Shown one piece after another: positions 56,539 to 64,000 of a DNA stretch of 64,000 nt; position 1 is the first letter of the stretch, and the number at the start of each line of letters is the position of its first letter. A program made the translations under genes and the position numbers. The notes under the pieces are model-generated. The model saw only the letters and a program-made list of their open reading frames with translations. It had not been told where the DNA came from and ran no database searches. Source of the DNA: Bog-257 sp963805985 (lineage in GTDB: Bacteria > Acidobacteriota > Terriglobia > Terriglobales > Acidobacteriaceae); assembly GCA_963805985.1 (NCBI GenBank), contig CAWDWG010000003.1:1-64000 (forward strand). Reading direction: 5' to 3'.

Positions 56539-57969
56539 ATGAAATTTTCTCGCCGTGAATTTCTAACTTCCACATCCGCCGGTCTTGCGAGTGCGGCGCT
56601 CCACCGCAACGGCTACGCCGCTGCCCTTAATCTTTTCCAGGCAACGCAATCTGCGCCAACCAAAGTGCAAGCCATCACGCGCACCCTGGAGATCAACGGC
56701 AAGCCGGCATCGGTGTTGGGGCTTCTGCAGCCGAACGGAACCCATGGTCTCGAGTCGGTCTACAATCAGCCCTTTCGCGTCGTGCTCGAGAACAAACTCA
56801 CGGAGCCGACGGCAATCCACTGGCACGGCCTTTATCCGCCGAACAATGAGGACGGTGTGCCCGGGGTCACGCAGCCGGTCATCCGGCCCGATGAAAGCTC
56901 GTTTTATAACTTCCCGGTCATGCCGGCAGGAACGCACTGGATGCACTCGCATGAAGGCCTGCAGGAAGCCCGTCTCCTGTCGGCGCCGCTGATCGTCCAC
57001 GATTCGGCGGAGCAGTCAGTAGACGTGCAACAGGTCATCGTGTTTCTTCGGGACTTCAGCTTCACGCCGCCAAAGGAAATCTACGCGCAGCTTTTCGCGC
57101 CGAAGAAAACCATGGCGCCCATGGGCAAGATGGGAGCAAAGCCGGACGCCAACGACGTCAACTACGACGCCTATCTCGCCAACGACCGCACCCTCGACGA
57201 TCCCGATGTGGTTCGCGTCGAGAAGTCCGGACGAGTGCGCTTGCGCATCATCAATGGCAGCTCGGGGACGAATTACTTCGTCGATCTCGGCAGTCTCACC
57301 GGAGAACTGATTGCCACCGACGGCTTACCGGTGAAGCCGATTCGCGCCAGCCGTTTTCCCCTGGCCGTCGCGCAGCGTATCGATGTGATGGTGCAGATTC
57401 CGCCCAGCGGCGGAGGCTTCCCGATTCTTGCCCTGCGCGAAGGGTCCAGAGAACAAACCGGCATCTTCCTGGCAACGGCTGGCGCGCCGGTCAAGCGCTT
57501 GCCGGTAAAAGGATCTGCGCCTAACGGCCTGCTGACGCTCGATCAGGAGAGCCACTTGTCGGCTGTGACGCCGCTGACGCCCAAGCCCGTCGATCAGACT
57601 TCCGTCCTGCGCCTGCAAGGCAACATGGCCAGGTATCAGTGGATGATCAACGACATCGTCTTCAACGTGAATAATCCTGGAGCGGAGAAGTCTCAGGTGC
57701 AGGTGAAAATGGGACAGCGCGTGGCGCTGAAGTTCGTCAACGAGACTCCGATGTCGCATCCGATGCACCTGCACGGCCACGCTTTCGAAGTCGTCGAGAT
57801 CAACGGCCGCCCCTTGCAAGGCGCGATGCGCGACACCATTCTGGTTCCGGGCAACGCCACTGTCACCGTCGCATTCGACGCCAATAATCCCGGGCTGTGG
57901 TTCGTCCACTGCCACATCATTTGGCATCTCGAAGCAGGCATGGCCGCGCTGGTGAAATACGAAGCGTGA
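56539..57969 (+). CDS. exported multicopper oxidase
   Basis: The 476-residue protein has an N-terminal twin-arginine signal (KFSRREFLTSTSAGLASAA) and all four copper-binding blocks: HWHG (94-97), HWMHSH (133-138), HPMHLHGH, and HCHIIWHLEAGM with the type 1 Cys and axial Met. It oxidises metals or phenolics while reducing oxygen to water in the periplasm; Tat export fits a cofactor loaded before translocation. A Met/Lys-rich loop (KKTMAPMGKMGAK) could bind extra copper. No copper-responsive regulator is adjacent. Confidence 0.93.
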   Translation: MKFSRREFLTSTSAGLASAALHRNGYAAALNLFQATQSAPTKVQAITRTLEINGKPASVLGLLQPNGTHGLESVYNQPFRVVLENKLTEPTAIHWHGLYPPNNEDGVPGVTQPVIRPDESSFYNFPVMPAGTHWMHSHEGLQEARLLSAPLIVHDSAEQSVDVQQVIVFLRDFSFTPPKEIYAQLFAPKKTMAPMGKMGAKPDANDVNYDAYLANDRTLDDPDVVRVEKSGRVRLRIINGSSGTNYFVDLGSLTGELIATDGLPVKPIRASRFPLAVAQRIDVMVQIPPSGGGFPILALREGSREQTGIFLATAGAPVKRLPVKGSAPNGLLTLDQESHLSAVTPLTPKPVDQTSVLRLQGNMARYQWMINDIVFNVNNPGAEKSQVQVKMGQRVALKFVNETPMSHPMHLHGHAFEVVEINGRPLQGAMRDTILVPGNATVTVAFDANNPGLWFVHCHIIWHLEAGMAALVKYEA

Positions 57970-57986
57970 GCCAGCGATGGGCCGAG

Positions 57987-58361
57987 CTAGTAAAAAGTTA
58001 GGTCAGTCATCGGATAGTGCTTACGATTTCGAGTCCATAACTTCGCTTCGTTCAGCACTGCGGCAGACGCGATAAGCGCATCGGCTAATTCCACTCCGTG
58101 ACTCTTTCCATAGTGCTTTAGATAGTCGCCAGCGTGCCGCCCGATTGCCTTATCGATGGAAACGCAGACCAAGCTGCTGAGGAGATCGGTTAGGGCCTCA
58201 TACTCGCGTGGACGCACACCTGCCCAAAGTTCGGCTTCGGTAACGGGAGAATACAAGATCGCATCTTCAGCCTCGCCCAGAGTTGTCCAGCGCGTCAAAA
58301 TCCCGCTATCTCTGCCGCGAGAAACTTCGATAAGGATGTCGGAGTCAAGCAGCACGCTCAC
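57987..58361 (-). CDS. vapC: PIN-domain toxin (VapC family)
   Basis: The 124-residue protein begins MSVLLDSDILIEVSRG with the first Asp, continues with SPVTEAELWAGV (Glu), and ends with ELADALIASAAV (Asp) and LWTRNRKHY (Asn/His), the usual PIN set. It should be an RNase toxin. Its ATG overlaps the antitoxin stop by 4 bp. It is unrelated in detail to the VapC at 45051. Confidence 0.9.
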   Translation of the reverse strand: MSVLLDSDILIEVSRGRDSGILTRWTTLGEAEDAILYSPVTEAELWAGVRPREYEALTDLLSSLVCVSIDKAIGRHAGDYLKHYGKSHGVELADALIASAAVLNEAKLWTRNRKHYPMTDLTFY

Positions 58362-58615
58362 GTTTTGTTCAGCCTCTGCATCCTGGAACTCCGGCGCAGC
58401 TCGCGGAGATAGGTCTGAGAATCTTCAAAATTCCAGCGCCCTTTACCGGTGCCAACAAAGGCTTGCATCGCTTCTCGCCGCTGATCCAAGTTAGCAAGAT
58501 AGCGCTCGCGGGCTGCACGGCGTACCAGCTCAGAAATCGTCGTCTGCTCACTGCGTGCCCGCGCGTGCAGCGCCTGCCAGAGATCATCGTCGAGATAGAG
58601 CTGTGTCCGTTTCAC
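58358..58615 (-). CDS. vapB: ribbon-helix-helix antitoxin (VapB-like)
   Basis: The 85-residue protein has an N-terminal RHH domain (KRTQLYLDDDLWQALHARAR, then TTISELVRRAARERY) and a charged C-terminal tail (NLDQRREAMQAFVGTGKGRW). RHH antitoxins bind inverted repeats in their own promoters. The start is GTG 58615, immediately after a perfect 17-bp inverted repeat, with no ribosome-binding site, so the message may be leaderless. It is followed by the PIN toxin with an ATGA overlap. Confidence 0.88.
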   Translation of the reverse strand: MKRTQLYLDDDLWQALHARARSEQTTISELVRRAARERYLANLDQRREAMQAFVGTGKGRWNFEDSQTYLRELRRSSRMQRLNKT

Positions 58616-58632
58616 GATGTATAGTATACATC
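58616..58632 (-). promoter_or_regulatory. perfect inverted repeat overlapping the antitoxin -10 element
   Basis: GATGTATA-G-TATACATC (8+1+8) abuts the GTG start of the RHH antitoxin. On the minus strand it contains TATACT (58628-58623), a good -10, seven bases before the GTG. This is the expected place for autorepression and implies transcription starts at the initiation codon. Confidence 0.7.
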
Positions 58633-58788
58633 ACCACTCGGCGCCCTAGCTCTATATGCCTTGGCTAGTCGATACGATGCCATTCCGAAATATTCTTCAC
58701 CCATGCGGCAAACAGTGTGTAAACTTGCCGGAATTGTAGTCGACGGCAAGGGGCGATTCCGATTACGCACGTCGCAAGGGAGTCTTCC

Positions 58789-59379
58789 ATGCGCGCACAA
58801 CAAGTTCGCCCATCGTTCCTGACCGCAATCACTCTGGCGATTATCGCTCTGCTGGCCGTGCCAGCCATTGCCCAGCAAACGCTCTACAACAACGGCTCCG
58901 ATGGCGATGACGGCTACTTTCACGTCAACTTCGGATCGGCGGTAAGCAACTCCTTCCAGCTTTCCCAGGCCGCCACGATTACAGGCATAGCCCTGACGCT
59001 CTATGACGTTGACGACCGCAACATTCCTCAGCACCTGAAGTGGACCATCACCACCGAGCCTTTCGGCGGCGACGTAAAAGGCAGCGGCTTTGTGGCATTG
59101 AAGAAACTGCAGCCGCCCTACCTCACTAAATTTCTGTTTTTCGCCTGGCAGATGAGTTTCGACGTCCCCAACCTCGAACTGCCGCAAGGAACCTACTATC
59201 TCCAGATTCAGGATGTGGTCACGCAGTGGGACACGTGGGCATTCTGGGCACAATCCGCAGGTGGCAGCTCGCAAGGGTATTACGAAGCTGTGGGACAGAA
59301 TGGTGCGGGCCTGATCGCGCCCGTCTCTTCGGAGACTTTCGTCATCTCGGGAAACTGGAGCACCGACAACGCCGAGTGA
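58789..59379 (+). CDS. exported protein of unknown function
   Basis: The 196-residue protein has a signal peptide (FLTAITLAIIALLAVPAIA, then QQ) and a mature domain of alternating beta strands (TGIALTLYDVDDRN, LPQGTYYLQIQDVV, YYEAVGQNGAG), likely a jelly-roll or carbohydrate-binding-like sandwich. AAGGGAG seven bases before ATG supports the start. No family is recognised. It may be regulated separately from the convergent zinc-ribbon gene. Confidence 0.75.
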   Translation: MRAQQVRPSFLTAITLAIIALLAVPAIAQQTLYNNGSDGDDGYFHVNFGSAVSNSFQLSQAATITGIALTLYDVDDRNIPQHLKWTITTEPFGGDVKGSGFVALKKLQPPYLTKFLFFAWQMSFDVPNLELPQGTYYLQIQDVVTQWDTWAFWAQSAGGSSQGYYEAVGQNGAGLIAPVSSETFVISGNWSTDNAE

Positions 59380-59382
59380 CTT

Positions 59383-60186
59383 CTAGTGCGCTGCGGCCTC
59401 ATCCGATGGCGCAGCTTCTTCTTCCTGCGAAACGGCAGTCGCTGGTGGCTTGCCGGTCTTCGCCTTTTCCTCCTTGGGCGGAGGCGGAACGAAGTAGAGA
59501 ATGCGGTTGCAATAAAAGCAGGTGACGATCTGCTCGTTGCTCATCACGTCCTGAAAGACCTGTGGACGAAGCCGGACGCGGCAGGCCGAGCAGCTCTCGT
59601 CCTCATAGACGGGAGCCATGACCGAACCGCGCAGCTTCAGTACGCGATCATAGTGCCGCAGCGTCTCGTCGCCGACGCCGGCGCGTAACTCATGGCGTTG
59701 TGCCGCAAGCTCGGCCAACTGCTTCTCGTCTTCGGCGGTTTGTTGCCGCGCATGCTCTTTCTCTTTCTCGTTGGCTGCGGTGTCGGCTTTCAGCGTCGCC
59801 TCCGCCTGCTTTAAGGCCTCCTTGCGGGCGTCCGCGGCCACCATGATCTCCAGAATCTTGTCTTCCAGTTTGGCAATTGCGGCTTCGGCCTGCTCAATCT
59901 CGCTCAGCAGCGCCTTATATTCCTGATTGGTTTTCACCTTCAGCGACTGGTCGCGGTACTTGCTGATCTTCTCCTGCTGGTCCTTGATGTCGGATTCGTG
60001 CTTGCGCCGCGTCGTGTCGTCGGCTTTGATCGTTGTCTGCGCGCCCTCAACTTTAGCTTTAGATCCTGCCAGCTTGGCCTCGATCAGCGCCACTTCTTTA
60101 GGCAAGGCTGCGATTTCACTTCGCAATGCGGCAATACGCGCGTCGACCTGTTGCAGGTCAATCAGCTTGTGCAGTTCGGAATTCAT
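59383..60186 (-). CDS. zinc-ribbon coiled-coil protein (DUF164 / CT398-like)
   Basis: The 267-residue protein (from Met 60186) has a long coiled coil (residues ~5-175, e.g. LRSEIAALPKEVALIEAKLA) and then a C-terminal zinc ribbon with two CXXC knuckles (CSACRVRL, CFYCNRILY). This is the conserved family of putative nucleic-acid- or secretion-associated proteins present in many bacteria; its role is not settled. A Lys/Pro-rich tail (KEEKAKTGKPPATA) follows the ribbon. An alternative Met lies 8 residues upstream. Confidence 0.88.
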   Translation of the reverse strand: MNSELHKLIDLQQVDARIAALRSEIAALPKEVALIEAKLAGSKAKVEGAQTTIKADDTTRRKHESDIKDQQEKISKYRDQSLKVKTNQEYKALLSEIEQAEAAIAKLEDKILEIMVAADARKEALKQAEATLKADTAANEKEKEHARQQTAEDEKQLAELAAQRHELRAGVGDETLRHYDRVLKLRGSVMAPVYEDESCSACRVRLRPQVFQDVMSNEQIVTCFYCNRILYFVPPPPKEEKAKTGKPPATAVSQEEEAAPSDEAAAH

Positions 60187-60218
60187 GGGGGGACTTTTGG
60201 ATTCTAGCACGCGCGAAT

Positions 60219-60314
60219 CAGTAGTCAGTAATCAGCTGCCAGTAGTCAGTTGCCGATGTCAGTAGTCAGCAAGCGGCTCTAGCCGACCACTGGCCACTGG
60301 TCACTGGCCACTGT
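60219..60314. repeat. two heptamer arrays between the zinc-ribbon and small membrane genes
   Basis: The first array (60219-60273) has seven full 7-mers of CAGTAGT type with one 6-base slip at 60254-60259. The second (60287-60314) reads CCACTGG, CCACTGG, TCACTGG, CCACTGT. The 7-bp period and CACTGG unit match arrays at 1988, 39504 and 39584. Confidence 0.8.
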
Positions 60315-60368
60315 ACTAAGGTTTTCGGCCTATTGAGCGACTTGCACTCATAATCTTACGATTGTTAT

Positions 60369-60599
60369 ATGCCACTCGAAATTGCGCGACTTCTTCTTGG
60401 CCTTCTGATCGCGGCCTGCCACCGCCGCATCGCAGACTTCATCCTCGAGCGCGAACGTTCGCTCGTACTCGTCTTTCGTCAACGCGGCGTGCCTCTGCCC
60501 GCGGCCTTAAGCACCGAGACCGCTCGCAATTTGTATTTCTGCGTGGGCATCTTCATTGTGCTGGTGGAACTGCTGCGTCTGTATCAGATCACGCACTAA
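60369..60599 (+). CDS. small membrane protein, unknown
   Basis: The 76-residue protein has hydrophobic ends (IARLLLGLLIAAC and FCVGIFIVLVELLRLYQ) around an Arg-rich middle (RRIADFILERERSLVLVFRQ), consistent with a hairpin membrane protein. It is followed 137 bp later by the DPP-IV-like gene. It is an independent, low-confidence call: no RBS is seen. Confidence 0.5.
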   Translation: MPLEIARLLLGLLIAACHRRIADFILERERSLVLVFRQRGVPLPAALSTETARNLYFCVGIFIVLVELLRLYQITH

Positions 60600-60736
60600 C
60601 CCCGCCGAGCACGCGTAGTCATCGCATTTCGACCCATCCTGCCTGCCATTGGGCACGCCGGCTCACTCCGCGCGCCCACTTCGGCCTTCCTGATATAAAC
60701 TTTTCCGCAGCCTAAAATTTATCTTCTGGAGTTGCC

Positions 60737-63025
60737 GTGAAAGCCTGCGTCGCTGCTTTCGTACTCTGCTTCCTCTGCGGTTCTATCGCTACTGCACAAA
60801 CCGCCACATCGGCCGCGCCAGGCCAAAAGCCACTGACCATCGAAGACATGTTGAAACCCGGCGGCATTCTGGGCCGTGGGCCGGAAAACGTGCAGTGGAG
60901 CCCTGACGGCACCAGGGTCTCGTTTGTGCAACGCAATGACAGTGGCGATCAGGGTGAGCTCTACTACGTCGATGCTGCCTCCGGCAAGTCGGCCGTGCTG
61001 GTTGCCAGCACTAAACTCGCCACGCTTGCTCCTCCCGCAAGCGCGATCAAGGACGAGCGCAAGAAGGAAGCTGCGCAGCGCTACTCCATCGCTGCCTATC
61101 AGTGGGCGCCCGATTCCAAGCACTTGCTCTTCGATTCCATGGGCCAGCTCTGGCTCTACAGTCTCGACAACGGCACAGCCGTGCAGCTCACTTCCAGCAA
61201 CGATGAGAGCGGCGATCCCAAGTTCTCGCCCAACGGCGATCGCATCTCCTACGTCCGCAAACAGAACCTCTACGTGCGCCCGGTGGATGGCGGCGCCGAG
61301 CGCCAACTCACCAAAGATGGCAGTGAGAATCTGTTGAACGGCGAAGTCGATTGGGTCTACGAGGAAGAGCTTTATACGCGCAGCAATTATTTCTGGTCGC
61401 CTAATGGCAAGCAGATCGTCTTTCTGCAAATGGACGAGAAGGATGTGCCCACCTATCCCATCACCGACTGGATACCAGTCCACGCGACCGTTGACAACGA
61501 GAAGTACCCCCAGCCCGGCGATCCCAACCCGGGGGTTCGGATCGGCGTCCTCAAGAGCGATGGCAGCAAGGTGAAGTGGATCACGGCTGGCGGAGGAGGC
61601 AATGGCGCGCTACCCCTGGGCAACGATCCCAACGTGCTGATCCCGCGCTTCGGCTGGGTGCGCGACGGACTGATCTGGGCGATGGCCCTCAATCGCGTTC
61701 AGGATCGGCTCGACCTCTATTTCGTCGATGTCGACAGCGGCAAGTCGCAGCTCATGATGACCGAAACCACCGATGCCTGGATCGATATGCACCCCGAAGT
61801 CGACTTCAAATTGCTCGACTCCGGCGATGGATATCTGTGGACGAGCTGGCGCGACGGCCACAATCACATCTATCTCTACCGCTTCGACAAGCAGAATCCT
61901 CTCAGCGCCCAGGCCAGGATGGAGAAGCAACTCACCTCCGGCGATTGGGAAGTGGAGAGCATTGATGGCATCGATAACCAGCAGAAGATGGTCTTCTTCT
62001 CGGCCAATTTTGGTGATGTCCTGCAGCGCAATGAGTGCGCCGTTGGCTTAAATGGTGAGAAGTTCCATCGCATGTCGCAGCTGGATGGAACGCACTTCGC
62101 CGACTTCGATCCCAAGAACGCCAAGTATTACGTCGATAACTTCTCCGCGCTGACCACGCCGCCTACGGTGTCGGTGTGCAAGGTGGATGGCGAGTGCACG
62201 CCGTTTTGGAAGCCGCGCAGCGTCGACGCCTACAACTTGCTCACGCCCAAGATCGTCAAGTTCGTCGCCGCCGACGGATTCACTCAGCTGGAGGGAGAGA
62301 TTCTGTTTCCGCCGCCAGGTGGACCGATGAACCCGAACGGCAAGGCTCCTCTCATTGTCAATCCCTACGGCGGTCCCGGCGCACAGACTGTCCGCGATTT
62401 CTGGATTGGCTACGACCTTTTCGACCAGATCCTCGCGCGCCAGGGTTTCGCGGTTTTGCACGTAGATAATCGCGGCATGGCCAATCGCGGCAAGGCCTTT
62501 GCCCTGCCCATCAAGCATCACTTCGGACCGGTCGAATTGAGCGATCAGCTGGCCGCTATGAAAGAAGCCCTGGATCAATTCCCGCAGCTTGATCGCACTC
62601 GCGTTGGCTTCTGGGGATGGAGTTACGGCGGGTACTTCACCCTCTACGCGCTCGAGCACAGCGATCAATTCAAAGCCGGAGTATCGGTTGCTCCCGTGAC
62701 GGACTGGCGCAACTACGACTCCATCTACACCGAGCGTTACATGGGTCTGCCGAAGGATAACGAGGCGGGTTACAAGGACAGCTCGCCGGTTAACTTTGCG
62801 GCTGATCTACACGGCCAGCTGCTGGAAGTGCACGGCACGAGCGACGATAACGTGCACGTCCAGAACACGATTCAGATGGTCAACAATCTCATCGAGGCAG
62901 GCAAGCAATTTCGGCTGATGGTGTATCCCGGCAAGACGCACGGCATCGCGGGATTCAACACACAAAGCCACTTGTTCCACATGATCGACGACTACTTCCT
63001 GGAGACGCTGGCGCCGGGGAAGTAA
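60737..63025 (+). CDS. exported prolyl oligopeptidase-family serine peptidase (S9, DPP-IV-like)
   Basis: The 762-residue protein has a signal peptide (residues 1-21) and a propeller domain with WSPDGTRVSFVQRN and the DPP-IV-like DWVYEEELYTRSNYFW, whose Glu pair anchors the substrate N-terminus. The alpha/beta hydrolase domain has catalytic Ser629 (GWSYGG), Asp703 (GTSDDNVH) and His735 (GKTHGI). It removes Xaa-Pro dipeptides from peptides outside the cytoplasm. TGGAG six bases before GTG 60737 supports the start. It is monocistronic. Confidence 0.95.
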   Translation: MKACVAAFVLCFLCGSIATAQTATSAAPGQKPLTIEDMLKPGGILGRGPENVQWSPDGTRVSFVQRNDSGDQGELYYVDAASGKSAVLVASTKLATLAPPASAIKDERKKEAAQRYSIAAYQWAPDSKHLLFDSMGQLWLYSLDNGTAVQLTSSNDESGDPKFSPNGDRISYVRKQNLYVRPVDGGAERQLTKDGSENLLNGEVDWVYEEELYTRSNYFWSPNGKQIVFLQMDEKDVPTYPITDWIPVHATVDNEKYPQPGDPNPGVRIGVLKSDGSKVKWITAGGGGNGALPLGNDPNVLIPRFGWVRDGLIWAMALNRVQDRLDLYFVDVDSGKSQLMMTETTDAWIDMHPEVDFKLLDSGDGYLWTSWRDGHNHIYLYRFDKQNPLSAQARMEKQLTSGDWEVESIDGIDNQQKMVFFSANFGDVLQRNECAVGLNGEKFHRMSQLDGTHFADFDPKNAKYYVDNFSALTTPPTVSVCKVDGECTPFWKPRSVDAYNLLTPKIVKFVAADGFTQLEGEILFPPPGGPMNPNGKAPLIVNPYGGPGAQTVRDFWIGYDLFDQILARQGFAVLHVDNRGMANRGKAFALPIKHHFGPVELSDQLAAMKEALDQFPQLDRTRVGFWGWSYGGYFTLYALEHSDQFKAGVSVAPVTDWRNYDSIYTERYMGLPKDNEAGYKDSSPVNFAADLHGQLLEVHGTSDDNVHVQNTIQMVNNLIEAGKQFRLMVYPGKTHGIAGFNTQSHLFHMIDDYFLETLAPGK

Positions 63026-63048
63026 CGGGGTAGCATCTCGCTTCTAGA

Positions 63049-63071
63049 AACCTAAGCGTTTAGGTTATAAT
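63049..63071 (+). promoter_or_regulatory. inverted repeat with TATAAT adjoining the DUF4160 start
   Basis: AACCTAA (63049-63055) and TTAGGTT (63060-63066) form a 7-4-7 inverted repeat that runs into a perfect TATAAT at 63066-63071. The ATG begins at 63077, only 5 bases after the -10, so the transcript is likely leaderless and the repeat would be an operator. Confidence 0.65.
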
Positions 63072-63076
63072 TATAG

Positions 63077-63326
63077 ATGCCAACGATCTTGCGCTTCGCG
63101 GGCTGGCGAGTGACCATTTATCCCAACGATCACCGCCCGGCTCACGTGCATGCTATTGGCAAGGATTGCGAGGCTGTGTTCGAGCTCAACTGCCCGAACG
63201 GGGCCGGTCGCTCTGCGCGAAAACTACGGATGCGGCCGTTTGGAGATCGGACGAATCCGCCGAGAATTGGAGCGGGCGCTTGGCGAACTATGCAAAGAAT
63301 GGGAGCGGATTCATGGCTTCGACTGA
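63077..63326 (+). pseudogene. DUF4160 family protein, frameshifted as read
   Basis: The first ~39 codons read MPTILRFAGWRVTIYPNDHRPAHVHAIG..., the DUF4160 start. After CPNG the in-frame sequence becomes incoherent, while one base over it continues PVALRENYGCGRLEIGRIRR and ends ERIHGFD-stop at 63326, as in normal DUF4160 proteins. Removal of one G from the GGGG at 63199-63202 restores about 83 residues. DUF4160 is usually encoded directly before DUF2442, as here (14-bp overlap); the pair is suspected to be a toxin-antitoxin module, which is not proven. Confidence 0.83.
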
Positions 63327-63726
63327 TGACTTTGGTGCGGCAAACGAACGAGCCCGCAGACAACTCAGGAAAACGCCTCCGGCGACTGCTGCTCATTATG
63401 ATCGCAAGATGGGGCGAGTCGTAGTCAGCCTAGCGTCCGGAGTTGACATCAGCTTTTCTCCTCGGGATGCAGAGGAGCTGCAGGGTGCAACCAACACCCA
63501 ATTGCAGTCAATCGAAATCACTCCTTCTGGACTGGGTCTTCATTTTCCTAAACTCGACGCGGACCTTTACCTTCCTGCTTTGCTGGAAGGCGTTCTCGGT
63601 TCTCGCAAATGGATGGCCGCAAGGCTGGGCGCGATAGGCGGCAAGCGCACGACGCTGGCAAAGAGGCGTGCCTCACGTGCCAATGGACGCTTGGGCGGGC
63701 GACCGAAGAAGATCAAGGCGGGATGA
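63313..63726 (+). CDS. DUF2442 family protein
   Basis: The 137-residue protein starts at ATG 63313 within the end of the DUF4160 gene. The core domain (residues ~35-100) reads RVVVSLASGVDISFSPRDAE, SIEITPSGLGLHFPKLDADL, YLPALLEGVLGS, the DUF2442 pattern. The C-terminal segment RKWMAARLGAIGGKRTTLAK ends in a very basic RLGGRPKKIKAG tail, which could bind nucleic acid. Together with DUF4160 it forms a conserved gene pair. Confidence 0.85.
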   Translation: MASTDDFGAANERARRQLRKTPPATAAHYDRKMGRVVVSLASGVDISFSPRDAEELQGATNTQLQSIEITPSGLGLHFPKLDADLYLPALLEGVLGSRKWMAARLGAIGGKRTTLAKRRASRANGRLGGRPKKIKAG

Positions 63727-63882
63727 TGAGTCGATGCTGATGCGTGGCCTCGGAGCGCATCCCCGCGCTGTGGTGAAACGAATTACGTCCGCGCCTCGCG
63801 CTGTAAGTCGCCGGCAGACTTGCCCTGATCTCGCCGTTCTGTTTGAATTCAGACGACCAATTCCACTCCCGGGAGCCATACC

Positions 63883-64000
63883 CTGGCGAAGCAAATTTTC
63901 GCGTGCAAGTCCATTGACAAGCTGATCTCCGACTCGCAGCAGGCGGAACATCGGCTCAAGAAATCGCTTGGGCCGTGGTCGCTTACGGGACTCGGCATCG
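63883..64000 (+). CDS. amino-acid permease (APC family), N-terminal fragment cut by the window end
   Basis: From 63885 onward the frame reads AKQIFACKSIDKLISDS, then EHRLKKSLGPWSLTGLGI to the edge, matching the cytoplasmic N-terminus of APC-type amino-acid/cation transporters just before the first membrane helix. The first codon appears to be CTG (63883-63885), with GGGAG seven bases upstream; related genes usually have ATG there. It is an unusual start codon, or an ATG altered by mutation or miscall. The remainder lies beyond the window. Confidence 0.7.
   Translation, partial: MAKQIFACKSIDKLISDSQQAEHRLKKSLGPWSLTGLGI

Overview
The window looks like a chromosomal contig from a soil acidobacterium (Acidobacteriota, probably class Terriglobia). 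This is inferred from gene content: tandem NLYGTT-type 'GloVer' repeat proteins, a membrane Ser/Thr kinase and a CadC-like winged-helix protein that both carry TolB-like and TPR domains, many Sec-exported proteins and peptidases, and intergenic DNA packed with short palindromes and 7-bp tandem repeats. No database search was possible, so the taxonomy is a guess.

Layout. 1-2372: 3' part of 23S rRNA, an unusually long 23S-5S spacer full of repeats, 5S rRNA and a strong terminator. 2403-4345: a two-gene module (TcmP partner protein plus DUF5131 three-cysteine protein) that is more AT-rich than its surroundings, followed by about 780 bp of repeats. 5125-16311: mixed metabolic and envelope genes (tautomerase, DUF347 membrane protein, secreted proteins, HtrA protease, amidohydrolase and M20 peptidase). 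16508-25450: LeuA-family synthase, superoxide dismutase, two GloVer repeat genes, amidohydrolase, sulfatase. 25718-32207: a wHTH/DUF5985 operon, an ECF sigma factor with a small membrane partner, cytochrome c, pentapeptide protein, and a threonine dehydratase/aldolase pair. 32267-42084: three more GloVer genes, the wHTH-TPR regulator, a MITE-like element, a glyoxalase-fold protein with a histone-H1-like tail, and the Ser/Thr kinase. 42311-49143: gyrA, a VapBC pair, DinB, SGNH hydrolase, AraC regulator with a VOC protein, cupin. 49204-64000: CHASE hybrid histidine kinase, M1-like and DPP-IV-like secreted peptidases, multicopper oxidase, a second toxin-antitoxin pair, a zinc-ribbon coiled-coil protein, a DUF4160/DUF2442 pair, and the start of an amino-acid permease.

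How the genes fit together. Themes are export of degradative enzymes (S9, M1 and M20 peptidases, amidohydrolases, a sulfatase), membrane sensing, and stress handling (SOD, HtrA, multicopper oxidase). Three gene pairs look like toxin-antitoxin or DUF4160/DUF2442 modules; two of them appear to be transcribed without a leader.

Caveat. Five genes are interrupted by what looks like a single-base indel, several in short G or GC runs, with the correct downstream sequence intact in another frame. Uncorrected long-read assembly error is the simplest explanation, so 'pseudogene' calls here mean frameshifted as read. No CRISPR array, tRNA, prophage or complete IS element was seen. The best candidates for undescribed biology are the TcmP/DUF5131 module beside the rRNA operon, the H1-tailed glyoxalase protein, the wHTH/DUF5985 operon, and the repeat families.
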